Origin: Micromonospora sp. WMMD1155
GTDB lineage: Bacteria > Actinomycetota > Actinomycetes > Mycobacteriales > Micromonosporaceae
Direction: 5' to 3'
NCBI RefSeq assembly: GCF_029581275.1
Contig: NZ_CP120742.1
Coordinates: 2,082,501-2,146,500, forward strand
DNA: 64,000 nt
The stretch's first letter is position 1, and every line of letters begins with the position of its first letter. Positions 27,370-36,245 of the stretch are shown here, piece by piece. The notes under the pieces were generated by a model that did no database searches, was not told where the DNA came from, and saw only the letters and a list, made by a program, of their open reading frames with translations. Both the position numbers and the translations under genes were made by a program.

Positions 27370-27403
27370 CCGCCGGCCGCCGGGAATCCCCGACGGCCGG
27401 CGG
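27370..27403. terminator. Bidirectional terminator hairpin
   Basis: A perfect 10-bp GC stem (27370-27379 with 27394-27403) with a 14-nt centre lies in the 47-bp gap between the convergent methyltransferase and hydrolase genes. Confidence 0.65.
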
Positions 27404-27411
27404 CAGTGCGC

Positions 27412-28869
27412 TCAGACTTCGGGCTCGACGGCCGGGCAGCTGGCACCCTGGGCCGGCACCACCAGATCGATCAGGTAGGCGTCGACGGTCTGCTGCACGC
27501 ACGGGCTGCTGCTGTAGCTGCCGTGCCCCCACCCCTGGTAGGTGAGCAGCGCGCCGTGCCGGCCCAACTGCCGGGCCACATTACGAGCCCAGCCGTAGCC
27601 GCTCGCCGGGTCGTGCACGGTGGCGGCGATCAGCACCGGCACGTCGGTGCGGACCCGCAACCGGTGCTGCGGGTTCGCTACCGGCGTCGGAGCGCCCAGG
27701 CAGGTGACCAGGGCAAAGAGCGCGGGCGGGTAACGCAGGTCGGGCGCGAGTTGCGCGCTGCGGCGCACAAGTCCCGCGTACTCGCGGTAGTCGCGGACCG
27801 GCAGGCTCCAGTCCTGGCAGAAGACCGCGAAGGGGTACGGAGCCACGGCCTCGTCCGACAGCGTCTCGACGCGGGGAGTGCCGGCGCCCTCCAGTCGGAC
27901 GATCCACTCGGCCAGCCCCGGCCACCGCCACGTGTCGTAGAGCTTCCGGTGAGCGAGGCGGCTCAGTTCGAACGGGGCGAGCGCCGCGCCGGCCCGGTCC
28001 GGGTCGGTCAGGGTGCCGCCCACCGCCCGGGAGTGCAGCCCGGCCCAGAGCGCCCGCGCGTCCCGACCGTGCAGCACGCAGTCGGCGGAGCGGGCACACC
28101 AGTTCAGGAACTCGTCGAACGCGTCCTCGGCGGTGACGGCCTGGGTGTCCAGGAAGGCGCGGGTGCCGAGGCTGTGGTCCATGGTGGCCTCCAGCACCAT
28201 GGCCCGGACCCGACCGGGGAACAGCTCGGCGTACCGCTGCCCGAGCAGGGTGCCGTACGAGCTGCCGTGGAAGGTGAGCTGGCGCTCGCCGAGCGCAACA
28301 CGGATCGCGTCCAGGTCACGCGCGGCGCTGGTGGTGTCCACGTGGTCGTAGAGCGCTCCGGTGCGGGCCCGGCAGTCGGCGCGCAGCAGCGCGTTGTCGG
28401 CCAGTGTGGCGTCGAACTGGGCCTGGTCGGTGATCACCTGTGGTTGGCGGCCGAGCAGGTCCCGGGAACAGATCACCGGGTGGCTGCGTCCGGTGCCGCG
28501 CGGGTCGAAGCTGACGATGTCGAACCGGCGGCGCAGGTCGGCGCTGAACCGGGAGCTGCCGTCCACCACCCGGTCGACGCCGCTGTCGCCCGGTCCGCCG
28601 GGGCCGAAGAACAGCACCCCTTCCCGGGCGGCCGAGTCGGCGACCCGACGGGCCAACGCCAGGTCGAAGCGCTCACCCCGCGGTCGGTTCCAGTCCACCG
28701 GCAGCGACACTGTGCCGCACTCGGCGGTGGCGTCCTCGGCGCAGGGCCGCCAGTCGATCGTCGGGCCGGGTTGTGGTCGGGCGGCGGCGGGGCTCGCCGG
28801 GGTCAGGCCGGTGGCCGTGAGGGCCAGGGCGACCGCCCAGGCGACTGCGGATTTGCGTACGCGCAGCAT
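27412..28869 (-). CDS. Secreted tripeptidyl-aminopeptidase-like alpha/beta hydrolase
   Basis: 485 aa. The signal peptide (about 1-31: basic start, AVAWAVALALTATGL, then PAAA) suggests export. The alpha/beta-hydrolase core has the HG oxyanion segment FFGPGGPGDSG, the DPRGTGRS loop, nucleophile elbow FHGSSYGTLLG (Ser about residue 202), and the C-terminal TAP-like domain with GWGHGSYSSSPCVQ holding the catalytic His. The family includes Streptomyces tripeptidyl aminopeptidases and proline iminopeptidase-like enzymes. The ATG at 28869 is chosen because it starts the signal peptide and follows GGAGAGGA. Confidence 0.92.
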   Translation of the reverse strand: MLRVRKSAVAWAVALALTATGLTPASPAAARPQPGPTIDWRPCAEDATAECGTVSLPVDWNRPRGERFDLALARRVADSAAREGVLFFGPGGPGDSGVDRVVDGSSRFSADLRRRFDIVSFDPRGTGRSHPVICSRDLLGRQPQVITDQAQFDATLADNALLRADCRARTGALYDHVDTTSAARDLDAIRVALGERQLTFHGSSYGTLLGQRYAELFPGRVRAMVLEATMDHSLGTRAFLDTQAVTAEDAFDEFLNWCARSADCVLHGRDARALWAGLHSRAVGGTLTDPDRAGAALAPFELSRLAHRKLYDTWRWPGLAEWIVRLEGAGTPRVETLSDEAVAPYPFAVFCQDWSLPVRDYREYAGLVRRSAQLAPDLRYPPALFALVTCLGAPTPVANPQHRLRVRTDVPVLIAATVHDPASGYGWARNVARQLGRHGALLTYQGWGHGSYSSSPCVQQTVDAYLIDLVVPAQGASCPAVEPEV

Positions 28870-28987
28870 GAGGTGCTGTCCTCTCCGGGTAGGAGCGTTG
28901 CCGGTGAAACCCGCCCACCGGGCGGGGTGACGCTCTTCCACCCGGGCCGTCGAGTAGCCGCTCGGCGGCCCGGGGCCTGCGGCCGGG

Positions 28988-29266
28988 TCAGTCGACCTCG
29001 GTCAGGACTCGTTCGACGGCGGTCATCCGGGTCTCCATCCCGCCCAGCCGGCCCTCCATCGCGGCGAGCAGCCGGGCGTTCTCCGCCTGGGCCCGGGCGG
29101 CCGTCTCGGCGAGTTGGCGGTAGTCGTCCGCGCGGGCCGCCTCGTACCGGGCCCGGCGGGTCTTGGCGAGCTGCACGACGGTCACCGTGAACACGCTGAT
29201 GATCAGGGCGAAGATGCCGATCGCGCCGACCACCTCGGTCCAGTCGTGGTCGCTCATCCCGGTCAC
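28988..29266 (-). CDS. Small single-pass membrane protein with coiled coil
   Basis: 92 aa. One transmembrane helix (about 13-33, VVGAIGIFALIISVFTVTVVQLA) precedes a charged alpha-helix rich in Ala, Arg and Glu (EAARADDYRQLAETAARAQAENARLL), likely a cytoplasmic coiled coil. Function is unknown. The GTG at 29266 is preferred, with GGAGG 6 nt upstream, and it overlaps the stop of the ArsR-like gene (GTGA). This coupling suggests it works with, or is regulated together with, that regulator. Confidence 0.8.
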   Translation of the reverse strand: MTGMSDHDWTEVVGAIGIFALIISVFTVTVVQLAKTRRARYEAARADDYRQLAETAARAQAENARLLAAMEGRLGGMETRMTAVERVLTEVD

Positions 29267-29610
29267 CGCGATCCTCCGGGCTGCTCGGCCGAGTCGGGCA
29301 CGGTCAGCGTCTCCACCGCCGCCGCGATGACCTGGGGAGTGAGTGTGAGCGCGAACGGCTCCACCTCGTAGTAGTTCATGGCCTTCCCGTCCTCCGACAA
29401 CTCCAGGCGAGCGGTGACCAGCCCGGCCGCCGCCAGCTTCCGTAGGTGGACCTGCAACAGCGCTCGGCTGATGCCCAGCTGCCGAGCCAGCCCGCTGACG
29501 TACGCGCGCTCGCGGGACAGCGCGGCGACGACCCGCAGCCGATGCGGGTTGGCCAGGGCGGCCAGCATCCGGACCAGGTCGTCGCCGGTCGGCGGTGCAG
29601 CGCTGCTCAT
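29263..29610 (-). CDS. ArsR/MarR-like winged-helix regulator
   Basis: 115-aa winged-helix DNA-binding protein. MLAALANPHRLRVVAALSRE is the ArsR-type first helix pair, and YVSGLARQLGISRALLQVHLRKLAAAGLV the recognition helix region. No cysteine metal-sensing motif is present, so a non-metal signal is likely. The start at 29610 follows GAGGG by 6 nt; a TTG seven codons earlier is possible. TAGCGT at 29638-29643 (minus strand) may be its -10. It is coupled to the membrane protein downstream. Confidence 0.85.
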   Translation of the reverse strand: MSSAAPPTGDDLVRMLAALANPHRLRVVAALSRERAYVSGLARQLGISRALLQVHLRKLAAAGLVTARLELSEDGKAMNYYEVEPFALTLTPQVIAAAVETLTVPDSAEQPGGSR

Positions 29611-29680
29611 AACAAGCCCTCGCACATGCAAAGAGACGCTAGCAGGTGCGGGCGCGCGGCGGCGGGGAGCGGCGGCGGAA

Positions 29681-29713
29681 TCAGGGGGATCTCAGGGGGA
29701 TCTCAGGGGCACG
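29681..29713. repeat. 11-bp tandem repeat
   Basis: TCAGGGGGATC occurs twice in tandem followed by a degenerate third unit, upstream of the ArsR-like gene and before the CsbD terminator. It is non-coding. Confidence 0.7.
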
Positions 29714-29732
29714 GGAAGCACCCGGACACACA

Positions 29733-29769
29733 GCACGCCGGACCGGTGAAGATCACCGGCCCGGCGTGC
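29733..29769. terminator. Terminator after csbD
   Basis: The 17-nt arms (29733-29749 and 29753-29769) differ at one position and enclose a 3-nt AGA loop. It lies 14 nt past the csbD stop and is the strongest hairpin in this part of the window. Confidence 0.8.
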
Positions 29770-29783
29770 GGGTACGTCGTACG

Positions 29784-29957
29784 TCAGCTCTTGAAGGCGT
29801 CCTTGATCTTCTCGCCGGCCTGCTTGAGCTTGGCCGTCGACTGGTCGGCGCGACCCTCGGCCTCGAGCTGCTCGTTGTCGGTGGCTCGACCGGCGCCTTC
29901 CTTCAGCTTGCCGGCCGCGTCCTCGGTGGCGTTGTTGATCTTGTCGTCGAAACTCAT
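29784..29957 (-). CDS. CsbD family general-stress protein (57 aa)
   Basis: 57-aa highly charged, natively helical protein. It starts MSFDDKINNATEDAAGK, continues with the CsbD hallmark LKEGAGRATDNEQLEAEG, and ends KIKDAFKS. CsbD proteins are abundant sigma-B-controlled stress proteins of unknown mechanism. A sigma-B-like promoter (GGTT-N15-GGGTAC) lies 39-63 nt upstream, which fits. The ATG at 29957 has GGAGG 7 nt upstream. It is flanked by its own promoter and terminator, so it is monocistronic. Confidence 0.92.
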   Translation of the reverse strand: MSFDDKINNATEDAAGKLKEGAGRATDNEQLEAEGRADQSTAKLKQAGEKIKDAFKS

Positions 29958-29995
29958 TGCCAACCTCCATCGCAGGCGTCGCTACGACATCAGCA

Positions 29996-30020
29996 GTACC
30001 CCGCCGTCGGCGGTCCAACC
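29996..30020 (-). promoter_or_regulatory. Sigma-B-type promoter of csbD
   Basis: On the minus strand GGTT (30020-30017), 15 nt spacer, then GGGTAC (30001-29996) matches the actinobacterial sigma-B/F consensus GNNT-N14-16-GGGTAY. It is placed about 40 nt before the start of a CsbD gene, the classic member of this regulon. Confidence 0.65.
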
Positions 30021-30030
30021 ATCGCCGTCG

Positions 30031-32283
30031 TCACAGTCCGCTATCGACAGCAGCCGACCGGAACCGACGCAGCCGCAGACTGTTGGCCACCACGAAGACC
30101 GAGGACAGCGCCATGGTCGCGCCGGCGATCATCGGGTTGAGCAACCCGGCGGCGGCCAACGGCAGGGCTGCCACGTTGTAACCGAACGCCCAGAACAGGT
30201 TGCCCCGGATGATGCCGAGCGTGCGTCGGGACAACCGGATGGCGTCCACCGCGGCGTCGAGGTCGCCCCGGACGAGCGTGAGGTCGGACGCCTCGATCGC
30301 CACGTCGGTGCCCGTGCCCATGGCCAGCCCGAGGTCGGCCTGGGCCAGCGCCGGGGCGTCGTTGACCCCGTCACCGACCATCGCCACCGACCGGCCCTCG
30401 GCCTGGAGCCGCTTGACCACGTCGACCTTGCCGGCCGGCAACACCTCCGCGATCACCTCGTCGACGCCCACCTCGGCCGCGACCGCCCGGGCCACTGTCG
30501 TGTTGTCGCCGGTCAGCAGGACCGGGGTGAGCCCCAGGGCGCGTAGCCGGGCCACCGCCGCCCGGCTGGTCGGCCGGACCACGTCGGCGACCGCGAGCAC
30601 GCCCCGGGCCCGCCCGTCCCAGCCGGCCACGATCGCCGTACGGCCGGCGGCCTCCGCCTCGCTGACCGCCCACTCGATCTCCGGCGGTACGTCGAGCTGA
30701 AGCTCGCGCAGCAGCCGGGCCCGGCCGACCAGCACGACCCGCCCGTCCACGGTGCCGGTCACGCCCAGCCCTTCCAGGTTGCGGAAGCCGGTCACCGAGG
30801 GCAGCGCACCGGCCTCGGCGGCACCCGTGGCGACCGCTCGGGCGATCGGGTGCTCGGAGGCGGCCTCCACCGCACCGGCGAGGCGGAGGAGCTCGGCCCG
30901 GTCCTCCCCGCTCACCGGCACGACGTCCACCAGGGTCATCCGGCCGGTCGTGACGGTGCCGGTCTTGTCCAGCACCACGGTGTCCACCCGGCGGGTGGAC
31001 TCCAGCACCTCCGGTCCCTTGATCAGCACACCGAGTCGGGCGCCCCGCCCGGTGCCGACCAGCAACGCCGTCGGGGTGGCCAGGCCGAGCGCACAGGGGC
31101 AGGCGATGATCAGCACGGCCACGGCGGCGGTGAACGCGGCGGTCGGGCCGGCTCCGGTCCCGAGCCACCAGCCGAGGGTGCCGACGGAGAGCGTGATGAC
31201 GATCGGCACGAACACACCGGAGATCCGGTCCGCCAGCCGCTGCACGGCCGCCTTGCCGCTCTGCGCCTGCTCGACCAGGTCGGCCATCCGGGCGAGCTGG
31301 GTGTCCGCGCCGACCCGCGTCGCGGTGACGACCAGTCGCCCGCCCGCGTTGATGGTGGCACCGACCACGCCGTCACCGGGGCCGACCTCGACGGGCATCG
31401 ACTCACCGGTGAGCATGCCGGCGTCGACGGCGGAGGTGCCCTCGTCGACCACGCCGTCGGTGGCGATCTTCTCCCCGGGGCGGACCACGAACCGGTCACC
31501 GACGGCGAGCCGGTCCACCGGGACCAGCGTCTCCACCCCGTCTCGCAGCACCGCCACCTCGCGAGCGCCGAGTTCGAGCAGGGCACGCAGGGCCGCGCCG
31601 GCGGTCCGCTTGGACCGGGCCTCGAAGTAGCGCCCGGCCAGGATGAACACGGTCACCCCGGCGGCGGCCTCCAGGTAGATGTTGCCGGCACCGTCGGTGC
31701 GGGTGATGTCGAAGCGGAACGGGTGCGTCATCCCCGGCATGCCGGCGTCACCGAGGAACAGCGCCCAGAGCGACCAGCCGAACGCAGCGAGGGTGCCGAG
31801 CGAAACCAGAGTGTCCATCGTCGCCGCGCCGTGCCGCAGGTTGGTCCAGGCCGCCCGGTGGAACGGCAACCCACCCCAGACCACCACCGGGGCGGCCAGG
31901 GTCAGCGACAGCCACTGCCAGTAGTCGAACTGCCAGGCCGGGACCATGGCCAGCAGCACCACCGGCACGCTCAGCGCCACCGAGACCCAGAGCCGGGTAC
32001 GCGGACCCTTCAGCGGGTCGACCGACTGCTCCTCGGTCGGCGGGCTGGGCAGCGCGGCCGTGTAGCCGGTCTTCTGCACGGTCTCGATGAGGTCGTCAGG
32101 TGTGACGCCGTCGGCGTACCGGACGGTCGCCTTCTCGGTGGCGTAGTTGACGGTGGCGCTCACGCCGTCCATCCGGTTGAGCTTCTTCTCGATCCGGGCC
32201 GCGCAGGCGGCGCAGGTCATCCCGCCGATCGCCAACTCGATCCGGTTCGGCGCCTCAGGTAGCGGTCTGCTGGTGGTGGTCAT
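30031..32283 (-). CDS. copA: Copper-exporting P1B-1 ATPase (CopA)
   Basis: 750-aa Cu(I) efflux pump. The N-terminal HMA domain has [10 protein letters not shown] (C24, C27). Eight membrane segments are predicted, with the intramembrane CPC in [13 protein letters not shown] (about residue 393), the actuator loop [11 protein letters not shown], the phosphorylation site [12 protein letters not shown] (Asp near 438), a His-Pro motif ([10 protein letters not shown]) and [18 protein letters not shown]. The length is standard. It is transcribed with the upstream secreted protein (12 nt) and CopZ, forming the main export operon opposite CsoR. Confidence 0.95.
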   Translation of the reverse strand: MTTTSRPLPEAPNRIELAIGGMTCAACAARIEKKLNRMDGVSATVNYATEKATVRYADGVTPDDLIETVQKTGYTAALPSPPTEEQSVDPLKGPRTRLWVSVALSVPVVLLAMVPAWQFDYWQWLSLTLAAPVVVWGGLPFHRAAWTNLRHGAATMDTLVSLGTLAAFGWSLWALFLGDAGMPGMTHPFRFDITRTDGAGNIYLEAAAGVTVFILAGRYFEARSKRTAGAALRALLELGAREVAVLRDGVETLVPVDRLAVGDRFVVRPGEKIATDGVVDEGTSAVDAGMLTGESMPVEVGPGDGVVGATINAGGRLVVTATRVGADTQLARMADLVEQAQSGKAAVQRLADRISGVFVPIVITLSVGTLGWWLGTGAGPTAAFTAAVAVLIIACPCALGLATPTALLVGTGRGARLGVLIKGPEVLESTRRVDTVVLDKTGTVTTGRMTLVDVVPVSGEDRAELLRLAGAVEAASEHPIARAVATGAAEAGALPSVTGFRNLEGLGVTGTVDGRVVLVGRARLLRELQLDVPPEIEWAVSEAEAAGRTAIVAGWDGRARGVLAVADVVRPTSRAAVARLRALGLTPVLLTGDNTTVARAVAAEVGVDEVIAEVLPAGKVDVVKRLQAEGRSVAMVGDGVNDAPALAQADLGLAMGTGTDVAIEASDLTLVRGDLDAAVDAIRLSRRTLGIIRGNLFWAFGYNVAALPLAAAGLLNPMIAGATMALSSVFVVANSLRLRRFRSAAVDSGL

Positions 32284-32295
32284 CGTCTCGTCCCG

Positions 32296-33243
32296 TCAGT
32301 TGTGCCCGTGCCCGGGGGTGCCGTGGTCGGCGCCCCCGGTCGGCGCGGGTCCGCTCGTGCTGGGAACGGGCCCGGTCGAGATGCCGCCGGTGACGACGGT
32401 GAACTCGGCGGTGTGCACCGCCCCACCGTGCCGGAAGTCGAGGTAGAGCCGGTGGCTGCCGGCCGACGGCACCTCGGCGAGGAAGGTGATCGCCGGGCCG
32501 GGGCGGGTCCGCCCGTCCCCCGGTGTCCCGTCCGGGTGCACGTGCAGGTACGCCAGATCACCTCGGCGCAGCGCCACCAGGTGCCCGTACGCGCCCAGGT
32601 AGGGCTCCAGGTCGGTGACCGGCTGCCCGTCCCGGCTCACGCTCAGGGTCAGCGGTGACGTGCGGCCGGGCTGCGGCGCGCCGGTCAGGGTCACCGTGTA
32701 ACCGTCGACGGTGGTGCTGGTCGAAGGGGGTGGCAGCGGTCGTTCGGTCAGCTCGCCGGGGACCGTCACGTCCACACCGAGGGTCAGCGGCTCACCCCCG
32801 GTCGGGGCGAAGTCGGCGAACGCCCGCCACTGCCCGGCGCCGTCGAACGGGGTGTCGACCCGCCAGGTGCCGTCCGGGGCCAGGTCGGGGTGCACGTGGC
32901 GGAAGCCGGAGAGGTCCCGCCGGGCGACGATCAGGTGCATCCGCTTGTCGTGCGCCACGTCGTAGCGGGTCACCGGGCGGCCGTCCGGCCCGACGATCCG
33001 GAAGGCGAACTCGTCGGCCGGAACGTCGACGGTTTCGAGGGTGTAGCCACGGTCGGAGACGAGCAGGCCGCCGGGGAGCCGGTCGGCGGCCTCGTCGGCG
33101 GCGCCCGTCGCGGGAGCCGGGCCGTCGACGTGCCGGCTCTCGGCCGCCGGGGCGCGGTCGACCACCCGGCCGATCCCGTACGTCGTGCCGAAGACCGCCG
33201 CCAGGCCGACGGCGAACCCGGCCAGCTTCGTCACCGTGCGCAT
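32296..33243 (-). CDS. Secreted/anchored HVHP-rich copper-island protein
   Basis: 315 aa. The N-terminal hydrophobic segment (about 8-24, FAVGLAAVFGTTYGIGRVV) is a membrane anchor or signal. The body has two similar beta-rich repeats, each containing an H-V-H-P motif (FRHVHPDL and YLHVHPDGT) plus additional His/Met (KRMHLIV), and the tail ends HGTPGHGHN. These residues suit periplasmic-side copper binding. The gene sits between copZ and copA in the same operon, so a role in extracytoplasmic copper handling is likely; no characterised family name is certain. The ATG at 33243 excludes an implausible 50-residue extension. Confidence 0.78.
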   Translation of the reverse strand: MRTVTKLAGFAVGLAAVFGTTYGIGRVVDRAPAAESRHVDGPAPATGAADEAADRLPGGLLVSDRGYTLETVDVPADEFAFRIVGPDGRPVTRYDVAHDKRMHLIVARRDLSGFRHVHPDLAPDGTWRVDTPFDGAGQWRAFADFAPTGGEPLTLGVDVTVPGELTERPLPPPSTSTTVDGYTVTLTGAPQPGRTSPLTLSVSRDGQPVTDLEPYLGAYGHLVALRRGDLAYLHVHPDGTPGDGRTRPGPAITFLAEVPSAGSHRLYLDFRHGGAVHTAEFTVVTGGISTGPVPSTSGPAPTGGADHGTPGHGHN

Positions 33244-33256
33244 GCCGCCCCTCCGA

Positions 33257-33466
33257 TCACGCGTCGACGAGGTTGTAGCCGGCCTCGTCGACGGCGGCCC
33301 GGACGACAGCTGTGTCCAACGGCTGGTCGCTGTCGACGGTGACCCGGCCGGTCGCGAGGTCGACCTGGACGCCGTGCACGCCCGCGATGGCACCGACCTC
33401 GGCGGTGACCGCGCTCACGCAGTGCCCACAGGTCATGCCCTGCACCTGGTACGTCGTGTTGACCAT
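33257..33466 (-). CDS. copZ: Copper chaperone CopZ (HMA domain)
   Basis: 69-aa soluble copper chaperone. It has a ferredoxin-like HMA fold with the Cu(I) site MTCGHC (C13, C16) in the first loop and the conserved late tyrosine in DEAGYNLV. It would pass Cu(I) to CopA and CsoR. It is first gene of the copZ-secreted protein-copA operon, divergent from csoR across an 89-bp control region holding GC-rich palindromes. Confidence 0.95.
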   Translation of the reverse strand: MVNTTYQVQGMTCGHCVSAVTAEVGAIAGVHGVQVDLATGRVTVDSDQPLDTAVVRAAVDEAGYNLVDA

Positions 33467-33497
33467 CGAAACGTCTCCCTTACCGGTACGGGGTGGG

Positions 33498-33541
33498 GGT
33501 ATCCCACCGGAAGCGACCGTACCATACCCCCGGGGGGTAGG
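33498..33541. promoter_or_regulatory. CsoR operator region between copZ and csoR
   Basis: TACCCCC followed by GGGGGGTA (33525-33539) is a near-perfect dyad of the type bound by copper-sensing CsoR. A second G-tract with dyad symmetry, GGTGGG-GGTAT-CCCACC, lies at about 33492-33509 on the copZ side. Together they would let Cu-free CsoR repress both divergent transcripts. Confidence 0.7.
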
Positions 33542-33555
33542 CTATCCTTGCCGGC

Positions 33556-33852
33556 ATGACCACACCCGCCCCGATTCGGGGATACACCGCCAGCAAGGAC
33601 CAGCTGCTCGCGCGCCTCCGCAGGGTCGAGGGGCAGGTCCGGGGCATCGAGAAGATGGTCGACGACGACCGTTACTGCATCGACGTGCTCACCCAGATCT
33701 CCGCGATCCAGGCCGCCCTCGACAAGGTGGCGCTCGGGTTGCTCGACGGGCACGCCCGGCACTGCATGCACGAAGGGGCGGCCGAGGGCCGGGCCGACGA
33801 GATGGCCACCGAGATGATGGCGGCGGTCGGCCGTCTGATGAAGCGCGGCTGA
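33556..33852 (+). CDS. csoR: CsoR copper-sensing repressor
   Basis: 98-aa all-helical repressor of the CsoR/RcnR family. The Cu(I) ligands are all present with canonical spacing: C41, H66 and C70 (25 and 4 residues apart, as in M. tuberculosis CsoR). The N-terminal helix LLARLRRVEGQVRGIEKMV is typical. On copper binding it releases DNA and derepresses copZ/copA. It is convergent with the CopB-type ATPase, whose stop lies 6 bp away. Confidence 0.95.
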   Translation: MTTPAPIRGYTASKDQLLARLRRVEGQVRGIEKMVDDDRYCIDVLTQISAIQAALDKVALGLLDGHARHCMHEGAAEGRADEMATEMMAAVGRLMKRG

Positions 33853-33858
33853 CAGCCC

Positions 33859-35934
33859 TCAGTCCGACTGCCCGAGACGGACCCGGCGCAGCAACTGCGC
33901 GTTGAGCGCCACCACGATCGTGGACGCCGACATCAGCACCGCCGCCAGCGCCGGACTCAACGCCACACCGGCCCACGCCAACACCCCCGCCGCCAGCGGC
34001 AGCGCCACCACGTTGTAGCCCGCCGCCCAGGCCAGGTTCTGCCGCATCGTGCGGTACGACGCCCGGGACAGCCGCACCACGGCACCCACCCCGCGCGGGT
34101 CCGACGACGCCAACACCACCCCGGCGGACTCGATCGCCACGTCGGTGCCCGCGCCGATCGCGATACCGACGTCCGCTCGGGCCAACGCCGGCGCGTCGTT
34201 CACGCCGTCGCCGACCATCGCCACGATCAACCCCCGCCGTTGCAGGTCGGCCACCCGGCTGTCCTTCTCCGCGGGCAGCACCTCGGCGAAGACCTCGTCG
34301 ACGCCGGGCCGGAACCCGAGTTCGGCAGCGACCGCCTCGGCCACCGGCCGGGCGTCACCCGTGATCATGGCGATGGTCCGGACCCCCTCGGCGCGCAGCT
34401 CGTCGACGGCCCGCCGCGCCTCCGGGCGTACCTCGTCGGTCAGCGCGAACGCGCCGAGCACGGCCTCCGGCAGCCGCACCAGGTGCAGCACCGCGGCCCC
34501 CCGCGTCGACCACCGCCCGGTCGCCGTCTCCAGCTCGGTCGGTAACGCCAGGCTGAGTTCCCGCAGCAGCGCCGTACCGCCCACCGCGTACTCCGTACCG
34601 TCGACAGTCGCCCGCACGCCGCGGCCCGGCAGCGACCGGAACCCGGTGGCCGGGAGCGGTCCGGCGGGCCCGGCCGCCGCCACGATGGCCCGGGCCAGCG
34701 GATGTTCGCTGTCCGACTCGACGCCCGCCGCGATCCGCAGCACCTCGTCCCGCTGGACACCCGGCACCGGCAGCACGTCGGTCACCGCGTGCTCGCCCCG
34801 GGTCAACGTGCCGGTCTTGTCGAAGAGCACCGCACCGACGGTCCGCATCCGCTCCAACGCCGACCGGTCCTTGACCAGGATCCCGGACCGCGCGGCCAAC
34901 GCGGTGGAGAGCGCGACGACCAGAGGGATGGCGAGGCCCAGCGCGTGCGGGCAGGCGATCACCAGCACGGTGACCGCGCGGACCACCGCCTCGTCGGGTC
35001 GGCCGAGCGCACTCCAGACCAGCACGGTCAGCACGGCGGTGCCGGTCGCCACGTAGAACAGTGCGGCCGCGAACCGGTCGGCGAGGAGTTGCGCCCGCCC
35101 ACCCGAGCCCTGGGCCTGCGCGACCATCCGCTGGATCCCGGCGAGCGCGGTCTGCTCACCCAGCGCCTCGACGCGTACCCGGATCGCCGAGTCGGTGGCC
35201 ACGGTGCCTGCCACCACCCGGTCACCAACCGACCGGGCGACCGGCCGTGACTCACCGGTGATCATCGACTCGTCCAGTTCGGCGTCGCCGTCGACGACGC
35301 GACCGTCCGCCGGCACCCGACCGCCCGGGCGGACCAGCACCACGTCACCGACCCGCAGGCCGGACACCGGCACCGCCTCGACCTGTCCGTCCGCCGCGAC
35401 CCGTTCGGTCTCGTCCGGCAGCAGCGCGGCCAGCGCCGCGAGCGCCCCCCGGGCCTGCCCGATGGCCTTCATCTCCTGCCAGTGCCCGAGCAGCATGATG
35501 GTGACCAGCGCGGCCAACTCCCACCAGAAGTCCAGGTCGAAGGCGCCCACGCTGGTCGCCAGTGACGCCGCGTAGGCCACGGTGATCGCCATCGCGACCA
35601 GCAGCATCATCCCGGGGGCGCGGTCCCGCACCTCCCGCACCGCGCCGACGAGGAACGGCCAGCCGCCCCACCAGAACACCACCGAGCCGAGCACGGGGCC
35701 CACCCAGGAACGGCCTGGTACGTCCCAGCTCAGGCCCACCTGGTCCGACACCAGATGGCTGGCGAGGACCACCGGGACGGTGAGAGCCAGACAGACCCAG
35801 AAACGACGACGGAACATCTCGGGATCGTGCCCGGCGTGCTTGTCGTGCCCGGCGTGTTCGTCGTGCCCGGCGTGCTCGTCGTGCGGCGCCGCCGGGGTGT
35901 GCGGACCAGGGTCGGGCGGTGACGGTGCGGCCAT
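33859..35934 (-). CDS. CopB-type P1B-3 heavy-metal ATPase
   Basis: 691-aa metal-exporting ATPase of the CPH class. The N-terminus lacks an HMA domain and instead has a His/Asp-rich tract of three 6-residue repeats (HDEHAG-like). The transmembrane motif is IACPHALGLAIP (about residue 330), typical of CopB-like Cu(II)/Cu(I)/Ag(I) pumps. MITGESRPV, LFDKTGTLTRG and [18 protein letters not shown] are all intact. Start choice is weak: ATG at 35934 begins just before the His tract; an in-frame GTG at 35988 is possible. With CopA this gives the island two distinct copper exporters. Confidence 0.92.
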   Translation of the reverse strand: MAAPSPPDPGPHTPAAPHDEHAGHDEHAGHDKHAGHDPEMFRRRFWVCLALTVPVVLASHLVSDQVGLSWDVPGRSWVGPVLGSVVFWWGGWPFLVGAVREVRDRAPGMMLLVAMAITVAYAASLATSVGAFDLDFWWELAALVTIMLLGHWQEMKAIGQARGALAALAALLPDETERVAADGQVEAVPVSGLRVGDVVLVRPGGRVPADGRVVDGDAELDESMITGESRPVARSVGDRVVAGTVATDSAIRVRVEALGEQTALAGIQRMVAQAQGSGGRAQLLADRFAAALFYVATGTAVLTVLVWSALGRPDEAVVRAVTVLVIACPHALGLAIPLVVALSTALAARSGILVKDRSALERMRTVGAVLFDKTGTLTRGEHAVTDVLPVPGVQRDEVLRIAAGVESDSEHPLARAIVAAAGPAGPLPATGFRSLPGRGVRATVDGTEYAVGGTALLRELSLALPTELETATGRWSTRGAAVLHLVRLPEAVLGAFALTDEVRPEARRAVDELRAEGVRTIAMITGDARPVAEAVAAELGFRPGVDEVFAEVLPAEKDSRVADLQRRGLIVAMVGDGVNDAPALARADVGIAIGAGTDVAIESAGVVLASSDPRGVGAVVRLSRASYRTMRQNLAWAAGYNVVALPLAAGVLAWAGVALSPALAAVLMSASTIVVALNAQLLRRVRLGQSD
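35827..35880 (-). repeat. Three 18-bp in-frame repeats in the CopB-like gene
   Basis: Three tandem 18-bp units encode repeated His-Ala-Gly-His-Asp-(Glu/Lys) at the N-terminus of the ATPase. Unit number can vary by slippage without breaking the frame and would change the number of metal-binding histidines. Confidence 0.85.
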
Positions 35935-36245
35935 GTCTCCAACATGCCGGTCGGTGAGCCGCCACGCGAGCGGTTCGACCGCCGACACTCCGTCACGACC
36001 TGCGTCCCCCGACCGGGCTGGTTAGCATTCCCCACGATGACCGCCGGTGGACCGAGGCACGAACGGGCAGCGTCGCCGTCGCACGGTGGTGCCGCGGCCA
36101 GCCGGTCGGGTCAGACCCTGACTGTCCGTGACCGAGCGATCGTCAGCCGGCGAACCGTCGAGTTCCTCCACCACGTTTCCGCAGTGACGGTGAACCGACC
36201 GGCCCACTGACACGTACCCCGCAACGGATCGTTGGGAGTCTCACC
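35935..36245. other. Intergenic region between the CopB-type gene and the YibE/F gene
   Basis: 311 bp in which I see no convincing gene on either strand; the short open frames have no ribosome-binding site or family signal. It must hold the divergent promoters. GGGAG at about 36234-36238 is the ribosome-binding site for the TTG-started downstream gene. Confidence 0.5.

Noticed and set aside
36022..36213. Short frames on both strands between the CopB-type and YibE/F genes
   Set aside because: No ribosome-binding site, no hydrophobic or conserved pattern; treated as non-coding.
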